In this document: positions 1-7,512 of the stretch, piece after piece
Layout of the letters: the number at the start of each line of letters is the position of its first letter
How positions within the stretch are numbered: the stretch's first letter is position 1
From: Pseudobacter ginsenosidimutans
GTDB taxonomy: Bacteria; Bacteroidota; Bacteroidia; Chitinophagales; Chitinophagaceae
Assembly: GCF_007970185.1 (NCBI RefSeq)
Contig: NZ_CP042431.1
Coordinates: forward strand, 6,865,342-6,929,341
DNA: 64,000 nt
Reading direction: 5' to 3'
The notes under the pieces: model-generated
Databases searched by the model: none
Seen by the model: the letters and a program-made list of their open reading frames with translations, nothing else
What the model was told of the DNA's origin: nothing
Made by a program: the position numbers and the translations under genes

Positions 1-3000
1 TATTGTCCGGACAATGCAATGCTGAAAAGCTCCTGTGTTTGTATAGAAACACGACAGGCTTTCATTCTGAGTTTCTTCACCAACTGTTCATTGAGCGTAT
101 ATTGCAATGAAAGATTCTGACAGCTCACATAGAATGCCTTTACATATTGTCCGTCTGACTCCGAAAAAAGAGCGCCCGATGGAGAGGACATGGTCATCAG
201 CCTGGGATAGGCTGCGATATCACCCGGCTTTTTCCAAACCTGCTCATACACCGATACCGGCATGTTATTTAACCTGCCTAAAGTGAGGAATGACCAAACC
301 GGATTTCTCACCATCGCTTTGTTGTAGGTGAACAGTACATTCAAAGACCATGATTTGTACCTCAGGTCAGAAGAAAAACCACCGTAATACTCGGGCGTAA
401 GGTCTAACCAATACCTGTCATCAAACATCGATCCCGGCGGAAGTGCACGGTCAACATTTATTGCACCATCATGATTCCGGTCCTGATACGACATATCACC
501 TGTAAGCGGGTCTACGCCCGTATAATGTAACAGTGGCATGATGGTAAGGGGACGGCCAATCTGGTAAAGCGCTCTGTAGGGAGAACTTTCGAAATTGGGA
601 TAGGCCACAAGTTTATTCCGGTTCAGTGAAACATTGAAACTGCCCGACCAGTTTATAGTTGATGTATTGAGGAGCCTGGCATTGAGTTGTACTTCCCATC
701 CTGCATTCTGCACCAATGCCGGCGAATTGGCCGTTACCTTATCGAATCCGGTGATCCAGGGAATTGGGAACTGGACCAGCTGGTTGTCCATACGATCCCG
801 ATAGTAAGTAATATTCAAATTCAGTTGCTGATCTTTGAAGAATCCCAGTTCCAGCGTTGCAGAAAGTTTTTTTGCTTCCTGCCACTGGAATAATGGATTC
901 ATTGCATAGAGATTTTTCAGTGGTGTTATTCCTCCATAGGAATACAAGGCAGGAGTTCCGGGATTCCACTGGGAAATATATTGGTAATCGCCTACACCGT
1001 CGCTGCCCACTACTCCATAACTACCACGCAGTTTTACAAAACTGACCGATGCAGGTATTGCAGATTTGAACCATTGCTCATCTGAAACGATCCAGGCTGC
1101 TCCTACCGATCCGAAATTGCCATATCTTTTACCGGGACCGAACCTGGAAGAACCATCCCTTCGGGCATTCAGGTTGATAACATATTTATTGGCGATGGTA
1201 TAATTAAGGATGCCAAAAATTCCGGCGAATTTTTGCTCCGCGCGTTTATTATCGCCCCTCAATGATGCTGCGGCGCTCATCAAATTAAGCAGATCATCAT
1301 TCGTATACCCGGTACCGTAAGTAGCATTACTGATAGCCATTGCGTATTTGATGGAGCCTCCCATTTTCACATCGATGGTTCCAGGGCCTAAATGGTTTAC
1401 ATAATTCAATACCGGTTCAATGGTGGAGCCTCTTCCTTCTGAAAAGGTGAAACCTGCACTGCCCTTGGGTGCGTTCAGGGGATTCTGGGAAGACATGGGC
1501 ATTTGATTATTGGCCTGACCATGAAACTCATTATAGCTAAGGAGGGTATTCAGGTTCAGTCCTTTCAGGATATTATATCTTATGGAGAGATTGATATTCG
1601 AACTGGAAGATCTGCTTTCGTAAGATGTTTCCAGTGATCCGAACGGAAACGGGATCTTGGTAAATCGTGGATCCTGTCCATCCAACCAGCCCGACCAGTT
1701 CAGTTTTCCTGCTTCATTGTAGACGGGTGGTGCATTAGGGGGCAGCATGATATCTGCCGGTATCGTTCTGGGGTTAGCATTGGAATTGCTCCAACCCGCT
1801 ATCAGGGAAATCGTCAGTTTTTTGTTCTGGCTATTATAGGAGGTAGATGTATTCAGCATTAGTCTTTGAGTGGCCCCGGAAACCGTGGAGATATCCGTTA
1901 CTCTTCCGTAGCCGGCACTTGCCCTGAAGTTGAATTGCTGATTCCCCCCTGACATGGAAATATCGTAATCCGTTCTTGCTCCTGTTTTTCCAAACAATTC
2001 TTTCTGCCAGTCTACATTTCGGGTAGTATCCCAAAGAAACAGATCAGGAGCAGTAATGGGAGTTGGGGTTACGCCGTCGTTCTTGAATGCCTGCCGGCGC
2101 ATTTCCAGGTATTCAGGTGTGCTCAGGTAGTCGATCCGGTTCATCGCCCTGGTAAATCCCCCTCTAACGGATAGGGATACCTGTAGCGGGCCCGATTTTC
2201 CGGATTTGGTTTTGATCAGTATTGCTCCATTGGCGCCCTGTGCTCCGTAGATGGCAATCGCGTCTGCATCTTTCAATACTTCGATGCTTTCGATATCCAT
2301 AGGATTGATACTGAAAAGGGGACTCAGTCCTCTTGTTGGCGTGTTTGTCCAGAGCGGATCAGCCTGATCATAACCCTGGTTGCCCATCAGGTAGCTCCCG
2401 CTAGCATTGATCACGGAAAGCGGCGCCCCGTCGATAACATATAAGGGTTCTGAATTGACGCTATTGTTCAGATTCAATTGCCCCCTCAACAGCACTTTTA
2501 CCGGACTGCTGGCATACCCTGTAGTTTGTGCAACCATCAGGCCCGGAACTTTCCCTGACAATGCAAGTATTGGATTCATTACAGGCTGCCGTTGAATTTC
2601 TTCTCCTGTTACTTTCACAATATCACCGGTAGCGAGTCTTTTGCTGGTTTTTCCATAGGCAGTGTAGACGATTTCATCCAGCTGATTGCGGCTGAGTTTC
2701 AGCCTGACCGGCAAATAATGGCTCGTATCCTTCACTGTATGGGTAAATGTTTCGAAACCGATATAACTGACCACTAAAATATCTCCCAGGTTAACAGACA
2801 GGTTGATACTCCCCATTTCATTGGTCAATCCTGCAAACTTTGTAGTTCTGTTGGTTACCGATGCACGGAAGAGAGGGCCACCTTCCTGATCAGTAACCCT
2901 GATCATGATAGACCGGGGAAGCAATATTCTTTCTTCATCAACAAATCTCTTCTCAGTTCTTACAACAATTGTTTTGTTCTTGATTTCATAAGCGATATTC

Positions 3001-3329
3001 TGTTCTTTCATCACTGCATCCAGGAATGTTTTCAATGGCATATCTTTCACCGATAAAGAAACCGGCTTCGCTTCAGCCAAAACATTTTTATCGCTATAAA
3101 AAATAAAATAACCGGTTTGTTTTTCCACAGCAGTCAACGCTTCTTTCAATGAAACGTTCTTACCAGAGAAACTAACTGTTTGCGACAAAGTTTTCGCAGC
3201 CAGCTGCAAACAAACTACAGTCATTAAAAAACAGGCCATTCTCATAATTCGCAGTATTTGTTCTGGTATCCATGGAACAGGCGGTAATGCATAGCGCCGG
3301 CCCTGGCTATTATTAGCCATTTTTTGCAT
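1..3329 (-). CDS. SusC/RagA-type TonB-dependent outer-membrane receptor with STN domain (3' end cut by window edge)
   Basis: The minus-strand frame is open from an ATG at 3329 to base 1, about 1,109 codons. The start MQKM was chosen because two other SusC genes here also begin with MQK. A ~30-residue leader precedes a hydrophobic signal segment ending near LAAKTLSQ. An STN (secretin/TonB N-terminal) domain follows, with the KQTGYFIFY core, then a carboxypeptidase-regulatory-like beta domain (residues ~130-220), a plug with the VLKDADAIAIYGAQGANG motif, and a long barrel with typical SusC signatures such as RRDGSSRFGPG. The last visible residues (LFSIALSGQ) correspond to the usual C-terminal LFTI..YSGYDPE region, so probably only a few tens of residues are missing. 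By family, it binds and imports large ligands with a SusD partner and signals to FecR through STN. The SusD partner is presumably left of the window. Confidence 0.93.
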   Translation of the reverse strand, partial: MQKMANNSQGRRYALPPVPWIPEQILRIMRMACFLMTVVCLQLAAKTLSQTVSFSGKNVSLKEALTAVEKQTGYFIFYSDKNVLAEAKPVSLSVKDMPLKTFLDAVMKEQNIAYEIKNKTIVVRTEKRFVDEERILLPRSIMIRVTDQEGGPLFRASVTNRTTKFAGLTNEMGSINLSVNLGDILVVSYIGFETFTHTVKDTSHYLPVRLKLSRNQLDEIVYTAYGKTSKRLATGDIVKVTGEEIQRQPVMNPILALSGKVPGLMVAQTTGYASSPVKVLLRGQLNLNNSVNSEPLYVIDGAPLSVINASGSYLMGNQGYDQADPLWTNTPTRGLSPLFSINPMDIESIEVLKDADAIAIYGAQGANGAILIKTKSGKSGPLQVSLSVRGGFTRAMNRIDYLSTPEYLEMRRQAFKNDGVTPTPITAPDLFLWDTTRNVDWQKELFGKTGARTDYDISMSGGNQQFNFRASAGYGRVTDISTVSGATQRLMLNTSTSYNSQNKKLTISLIAGWSNSNANPRTIPADIMLPPNAPPVYNEAGKLNWSGWLDGQDPRFTKIPFPFGSLETSYESRSSSSNINLSIRYNILKGLNLNTLLSYNEFHGQANNQMPMSSQNPLNAPKGSAGFTFSEGRGSTIEPVLNYVNHLGPGTIDVKMGGSIKYAMAISNATYGTGYTNDDLLNLMSAAASLRGDNKRAEQKFAGIFGILNYTIANKYVINLNARRDGSSRFGPGKRYGNFGSVGAAWIVSDEQWFKSAIPASVSFVKLRGSYGVVGSDGVGDYQYISQWNPGTPALYSYGGITPLKNLYAMNPLFQWQEAKKLSATLELGFFKDQQLNLNITYYRDRMDNQLVQFPIPWITGFDKVTANSPALVQNAGWEVQLNARLLNTSTINWSGSFNVSLNRNKLVAYPNFESSPYRALYQIGRPLTIMPLLHYTGVDPLTGDMSYQDRNHDGAINVDRALPPGSMFDDRYWLDLTPEYYGGFSSDLRYKSWSLNVLFTYNKAMVRNPVWSFLTLGRLNNMPVSVYEQVWKKPGDIAAYPRLMTMSSPSGALFSESDGQYVKAFYVSCQNLSLQYTLNEQLVKKLRMKACRVSIQTQELFSIALSGQ

Positions 3330-3392
3330 ACATTGCAGTGTTTGGTTGTAAAAAATCGTTACGAAGCGAGTTTTAAATCAATTAAACATCAG

Positions 3393-3416
3393 CCGGAAGT
3401 GTACCACCACTTCCGG
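3393..3416 (-). promoter_or_regulatory. Hairpin in the fecR-susC intergenic region / susC 5' leader
   Basis: A perfect inverted repeat has 9-bp arms (CCGGAAGTG / CACTTCCGG) and a 6-nt loop. It lies 63 nt upstream of the SusC ATG at 3329. In the gene sense an A-rich run precedes the hairpin and no T-run follows, so it is not a classical terminator for fecR. Read on the plus strand it has the hairpin-plus-T-tract shape. The same arrangement occurs before three other SusC genes in this window (18612-18662, 24975-24998, 49464-49487). Confidence 0.6.
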
Positions 3417-3457
3417 TTTTGTTTTGTTGAACATACTATCAGGAATTCATGGCTATA

Positions 3458-4552
3458 TTATTTTGTGATGATAATTTTTCGATCGTCTTCGATGGTAAAT
3501 TGAAGGTCTGTTCCAGCGAGAGTTTTTAATAATTCATCAAGGGATAAGTTGCGGCTGATCTTGCCGCTGAAGGGAATATCAGGAATGCCATTTTTATAAA
3601 CGACTTCGATATCATACCAGCGTTCCAGTTGTCGCATGGCTTCCTGTAAGGTAAGGTTGTCAAAATTAAAAGCGCCGTTTTTCCAGGCAAGGTCCTGTTC
3701 CAGGTTGGCAGCAATAATTCCTTTGTTGGTATATGCCTGTCCTGGTTTCAACAGCGTGTTATTTACTTTAATGGAGCCTTCTATCAAAGAGACTTTAAGA
3801 GTAGGCTCATCATTGTATATGTTGATATTGAAAGTTGTGCCCAATACTTCTGTTTCCTGTCCGCCACCAGACACTTTAAAAGGTTTCTTTACATCTTTTG
3901 CCACTTCAAAATACACTTCACCGGTTACCTCTACCCTTCTTTCTTCTCCATCAAAAACAACAGGATATTTTATGGAGGAGGCTGCATTCAGCAGTGCTTT
4001 CGATCCATCGGGCAAGATCAACTGATACTGGCCTCCACGTGGTGTTTGAAGTTCATTATAACCTTTAGCTACTGGTTCTTTCTTTGAAGTCATATCCAGC
4101 ACGGTACTATCCAGCTCTATTTTTTTCCCATCTGCCAAAATCCAGATTGCTTTATTGCTGCCGGGAGAAAAATCCTGAGCTTTTGGTTGATGTACAATTT
4201 GTGGTGATGACGCTGTTTGGTTACTGAAGTAGAAAACGCCCAATCCAATTGCAAAAACAATAGCGGCAGCCACCCAGCCCCATCTGCGCATAAAATGAAC
4301 ACGATGAACAGGAATGGTATGGCTATCAGCCCCTTTATCCATGGCAAGAATAGCATCAACCCGTGCAGGGTTGTGCATGAAAAGCACTTCATTACCAGCA
4401 CGGCTTTCGATCAAATCAGCAAGGGTCTTTTTAATAGCTTCGGCGCTTTCAGGATCCTTCATGAGTTCTGATAAATACAATTCATCCTGCTCAGTGAGCT
4501 GACCTTCCGTAAATCGCTTCAATAAACCTGGTATCGATGTGTTTTGTTCCAT
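3458..4552 (-). CDS. FecR-family anti-sigma factor
   Basis: This 364-residue protein has a cytoplasmic N-terminal helical region, one membrane segment at about residues 90-110 (WVAAAIVFAIGLGVFYF), a periplasmic FecR domain with the conserved TPRGGQYQLILPDG, LNAASSIKYP and VTGEVYFEV motifs, and a C-terminal DUF4974-type domain (MRQLERWYDIEVVY...). By family, the N-terminus holds or activates the ECF sigma factor and the periplasmic part reads the STN domain of the cognate SusC. It lies 55 bp downstream of the sigma gene and 128 bp upstream of the SusC gene, the standard sigma-FecR-SusC order. Confidence 0.95.
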   Translation of the reverse strand: MEQNTSIPGLLKRFTEGQLTEQDELYLSELMKDPESAEAIKKTLADLIESRAGNEVLFMHNPARVDAILAMDKGADSHTIPVHRVHFMRRWGWVAAAIVFAIGLGVFYFSNQTASSPQIVHQPKAQDFSPGSNKAIWILADGKKIELDSTVLDMTSKKEPVAKGYNELQTPRGGQYQLILPDGSKALLNAASSIKYPVVFDGEERRVEVTGEVYFEVAKDVKKPFKVSGGGQETEVLGTTFNINIYNDEPTLKVSLIEGSIKVNNTLLKPGQAYTNKGIIAANLEQDLAWKNGAFNFDNLTLQEAMRQLERWYDIEVVYKNGIPDIPFSGKISRNLSLDELLKTLAGTDLQFTIEDDRKIIITK

Positions 4553-4607
4553 GTTCCGTATATATAACTGCTACCAGCAAGGAAATGCCTATTGGAAATG
4601 AAATATT

Positions 4608-5201
4608 TTAGAAAAAAAACAAAATCAGCCACACAGGAAGATAATAACCTGCTTTTTCTATGGCTTCACGGATGGTTTTGATGGCCTGGTACAATGTGTT
4701 GTTGACGGTACTGACTGAAATGTGCAGCGCTTTAGCGATATCGGCGGGTTTCAGGCCCTGCTCCCGGTTCATAGTATAAATGCGGCTTCGCTGGGCAGGC
4801 ATCTCCCGGATGGTTTGCTGTACGATGCGGGTAATGGTCTGAAAAGACAGATCAGTTGCTACTTCTGTAGCGACGGTCAACTCCAGTGAAGCTTTATCTT
4901 GCTCTACCCGCTTTCTGATCATCCTGCTCTTCAGCCAACTGAATGCGCAATTACCCGCCATTCGATAAATATAAGCGCGGGGATGCTCAAGCGTACTGAT
5001 ATGTTCCCTGTTCAGCCATAAGCGTAACATGGTTTCCTGTACAATATCTTCCGCTATGTGATTGGATTTGGTAAGCTCTGTCAAATAGGGCATCAATAAG
5101 TCCTCATATGTATGGTAGATCTGCCGGAAAGCAGCCTCATCGCCCGCAGCAATACGCAGGAGTAACTCCCTTTCTTCATACGGTGGATTGCCGGGCGACA
5201 T
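4608..5201 (-). CDS. ECF RNA polymerase sigma factor (FecI-like)
   Basis: This 197-residue protein has a sigma-2 region with the DIVQETMLRLW motif (residues ~53-63) and a C-terminal sigma-4 helix-turn-helix (LKPADIAKALHISVSTVNNTLYQAIKTIRE). It ends in a hydrophobic tail (YLPVWLILFFF), which is common in Bacteroidota FecI-like factors. It has an ATG start, unlike the other three fecR-paired sigma genes in this window. It should direct transcription of the downstream SusC/SusD operon when released by the adjacent FecR. Confidence 0.95.
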   Translation of the reverse strand: MSPGNPPYEERELLLRIAAGDEAAFRQIYHTYEDLLMPYLTELTKSNHIAEDIVQETMLRLWLNREHISTLEHPRAYIYRMAGNCAFSWLKSRMIRKRVEQDKASLELTVATEVATDLSFQTITRIVQQTIREMPAQRSRIYTMNREQGLKPADIAKALHISVSTVNNTLYQAIKTIREAIEKAGYYLPVWLILFFF

Positions 5202-5501
5202 ACAATTTAGATAGTTTGGTAGTGATTTGGACTACGTTCATTGAATACCAGCGCAAACTATCGTAAAAATTGTATTTGAGGAAAAATTATTGGGAGGAGG
5301 AAGACCCGGCCGGATGATTGCTGCCCGGTTCAAAACGCACCCACTGATCATCGATAATAAATTCTGTAAGAAACACCCTGCGTAACAAAATATGTTATTA
5401 AGCCAGGATAAAGAACTTGCCACTACCAAAAGGGAAATACAGGGTAAATCCGGAAATTATTGGTTAAATTGGGATATGCCCTTTATTCTAAAAAATCTAA
5501 C
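5202..5501. other. Divergent intergenic region between ECF sigma and lipocalin-like lipoprotein genes
   Basis: These 300 bases separate the minus-strand sigma gene from the plus-strand lipoprotein gene and must hold both promoters. On the minus strand, TAGTTTGC at 5253-5261 resembles a Bacteroidota -7 element (TAnnTTTG, imperfect) and a similar motif sits before the sigma gene at 20601-20609. I see no convincing ORF or strong hairpin here. Confidence 0.35.
5253..5261 (-). promoter_or_regulatory. Candidate -7 promoter element of the ECF sigma gene
   Basis: The minus-strand sequence ATAGTTTGC is centred about 55 nt before the sigma start codon. It partly matches the Bacteroidota housekeeping -7 box TAnnTTTG and shares TAGTTTGC with the region before the sigma gene at 19984-20574. 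A -33 element was not confidently identified. Confidence 0.25.
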
Positions 5502-5945
5502 ATGAAAAAGCACAGGCCAGCACTGAAGCTTATCCTCGTTTTTGTGGCGATCTTATCGGTATTCGCAGGTTGTAAAAAAGACAAGAACGACAATGCCAAT
5601 AATGCCTTGATTGGCAAGTACAAACTAGTCAACTTTACAAGCAAATCAGGTGAAGTTGTAACTCCTGTATACGACCAGCTACATGAATGCACTCGTGATC
5701 AAACGATTGAACTGACGGCAGACGAACTAATTGCCATTACATTTACAAAAGAAATTTGCGAGGGTACAGAACCTGCAACCGGCGCCTGGTACCTTAATGA
5801 AAATAAACTCACAATCATTGCTGGCGGCATTCAATTAAATGAATACAAAATCATTAAGAACGAAGGTTCAGAATTGGTACTCGAACTAACGGTTCCTGAC
5901 GGTGATAAATCAGTAATCAATACTGTCACTTTTGCCAGACTGTAG
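5502..5945 (+). CDS. Small lipocalin-like lipoprotein
   Basis: The chosen ATG at 5502 gives 147 residues beginning MKKHRPALKLILVF with a lipobox ending VFAGC, i.e. a lipoprotein signal peptide with acylated Cys. An ATG 14 codons upstream would place charged residues before the signal peptide and is less likely. The mature part begins with a GKYKLVNF strand and continues with short beta segments such as GAWYLNENKLTII and LVLELTVPDG, the pattern of small Bacteroidota lipocalin-like proteins. No catalytic motif is visible; ligand and role are unknown. It stands alone on the plus strand, convergent with the MutS-like gene at 6064-7386, with a shared terminator between them. Confidence 0.8.
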   Translation: MKKHRPALKLILVFVAILSVFAGCKKDKNDNANNALIGKYKLVNFTSKSGEVVTPVYDQLHECTRDQTIELTADELIAITFTKEICEGTEPATGAWYLNENKLTIIAGGIQLNEYKIIKNEGSELVLELTVPDGDKSVINTVTFARL

Positions 5946-6002
5946 AATAAAAAAGGAAAAAAGTCTAAAAGTTTTGAGACAGTTTTCGCTGATTACTGAT
6001 AT

Positions 6003-6038
6003 AAAAAAGCCTGCAATGATTGATTTTGCAGACTTTCT
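6003..6038. terminator. Bidirectional intrinsic terminator
   Basis: The plus strand reads A6-GCCTGCAA-loop-TTGCAGAC-TTTCT. On the minus strand the stem (one G-T wobble) is followed by TTTTTTAT. It sits between the convergent lipoprotein gene ending at 5945 and the MutS-like gene ending at 6064, so it can end both transcripts. It is better as a minus-strand terminator for the nine-gene block. Confidence 0.75.
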
Positions 6039-6063
6039 ATAGACTAATTGATCACCAGACAAT

Positions 6064-7386
6064 TCAGGAGGTACTTCTGAGCATTTCGAGTATTCCTTCG
6101 TTCTTTATGATCATCATGCCTTGTCTGTCTTCGGTAATGCCTTCCTCGAGCAAATAGGTATAGCGTGGCCTGACGCCATCCATGATGGTAGGCATGAACC
6201 TGAATTGGATATTCTCTGTTTCTTTCAATGCTTCGCCTACTTCGATGATATGGGTACTCACAATGAAAAGGCAATTATGGTATTCAGCAAAGGCTTCCGT
6301 TACTGCCAGGGTTCCATCATAAGCATCTTTCACATTGGTGCCTTTGAACAGTTCATCAAACATCAATAGTAATCTTTTGCCACTGGCGGCCGCATCGGCT
6401 GCTTGTTTTACGCGCACTACTTCTGCATAGAAATGGCTGTAACCAAGACCGATATTGTCAGCTACGTTAATAGAGGAAAACATCCCTTCACGCACGGAAA
6501 ATTCAAACTGCTTTGCTGCTACCGGAAACCCCATATGCGCGAGGTAGATGCCAATGCCGATTGATTTCATCAGGGTGGACTTCCCCGCCATGTTTGCGCC
6601 GGTGAGAAAGATCACATTGGTATTCTCATGCATCAGGATATCATTTCCGATTGCTTTATCAATGCAGGGGTGCGCCAGTTTGGATGCCTGTAAAATATTC
6701 ATCTCAGCCGGCAAAGCCTTTGCATAGGTGAATCCCTTCTTACGAGCAACATTACTAACGGCAATGTACAGGTCCAGTTCGTAAATGAATTGCAGAAGGC
6801 CTTCCATCTCTTCCGGCAAACGACTTTTCAGCAAGTGGTCATATTGAGCAAGAATGCCTACCGGCAGGTCTTGGTAGATATCGGTATTGCGCAATTTTTC
6901 CAGCTGTTTGTCAGAAAGCAACTGTAGCAGCTGATTGACGCGGCTATCCAATGGGCTCTTTAATTGTTGCAACAATTCCAGCATGCCGTGGCAACGGTTC
7001 AGCGTAACGATGGTAGCCTGCAGCCCCTGCACATATTTCTTGTACCGCTCATCGCGTGTGAGCTTGCTGAGTAGTTTCTGGATGATCATGCTGCTGGCGG
7101 TGGCGAAAGCATTTTTTCCGGTGCCTGCATCCAGGTATTCCCGCATGATGTTCAGTTGCTGCACATCGAAGGAAAAGCTCAGGTTCGATTGCTGAAAGAA
7201 ACTGAAAACCTTACTGCGCTGGTTAATACTTCCTGCGTCCAACAGAGGATTCCGGAACATATTGCCCAGCAGCTGTTCTCCTCCCCGGGTCTTGACTTCA
7301 TTGAACAGATGGTATACCGATCCCTGCCTGAATTTTCCCAGCAGGTTCAGTTCATCCACCGTTTGTTTATCTGTATTGAATTGCAT
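6064..7386 (-). CDS. MutS-like ATPase A, left arm (MutS core and ATPase domains only)
   Basis: This 440-residue protein starts in a MutS core/lever-like region (TRGGEQLLGNMFRNPLL...INQRSKV, residues ~33-60) and ends in a MutS ATPase domain. Visible motifs are Walker A GANMAGKST (~263-271), the MutS-type NIGLGYSHFYAE segment (~311-322), Walker B LLLMFDE (~339-345) followed by LFKGTN, and STHIIEVGE (~377-385). The N-terminal mismatch-recognition and connector domains of MutS are absent, as are the Smr and KOW domains of MutS2. A direct mismatch-repair role is therefore unlikely. It is the last gene of the block, 126 bp after its paralog B, with a GC-rich palindromic element between. By inference A and B form a heterodimer, as MutS-family ATPases dimerise. 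Confidence 0.88.
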   Translation of the reverse strand: MQFNTDKQTVDELNLLGKFRQGSVYHLFNEVKTRGGEQLLGNMFRNPLLDAGSINQRSKVFSFFQQSNLSFSFDVQQLNIMREYLDAGTGKNAFATASSMIIQKLLSKLTRDERYKKYVQGLQATIVTLNRCHGMLELLQQLKSPLDSRVNQLLQLLSDKQLEKLRNTDIYQDLPVGILAQYDHLLKSRLPEEMEGLLQFIYELDLYIAVSNVARKKGFTYAKALPAEMNILQASKLAHPCIDKAIGNDILMHENTNVIFLTGANMAGKSTLMKSIGIGIYLAHMGFPVAAKQFEFSVREGMFSSINVADNIGLGYSHFYAEVVRVKQAADAAASGKRLLLMFDELFKGTNVKDAYDGTLAVTEAFAEYHNCLFIVSTHIIEVGEALKETENIQFRFMPTIMDGVRPRYTYLLEEGITEDRQGMMIIKNEGILEMLRSTS

Positions 7387-7404
7387 TATTGTAGTATTTA
7401 ATCA

Positions 7405-7500
7405 GCGTGTGCCCAGTCGCTTGACTCCCGGCGAGTGACTTTTGTTAGTTCGCCTCCGGCGACAAAATAGTGGTCACTCGCCGGAGGCGAGCGACTGCGG
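7405..7500. repeat. GC-rich multi-hairpin palindromic element between MutS-like genes (left arm copy)
   Basis: Outer arms at 7415-7439 and 7473-7496 are near reverse complements (AGTCGC...GGCGAGTGAC versus GTCACTCGCC...GCGACT). The right arm is itself foldable (CTCGCCGGAGGCGAG), and a third copy of the core, TTCGCCTCCGGCGAC, lies between them at 7449-7463. Flanks (GCGTGTGCCC on one side, GCGGCACTCCG on the other) are shared with the second copy at 36781-36903. It may be an RNA structure that separates or stabilises the two MutS-like cistrons, or a REP-like element. Confidence 0.7.
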
Positions 7501-7512
7501 CACTCCGACAAT

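Noticed and set aside
7405-7500. tRNA, T-box or riboswitch at the palindromic intergenic element
   Set aside because: No tRNA-like acceptor/anticodon arrangement or known riboswitch core is visible; the sequence is explained by repeated self-complementary GCCGGAGGC units.
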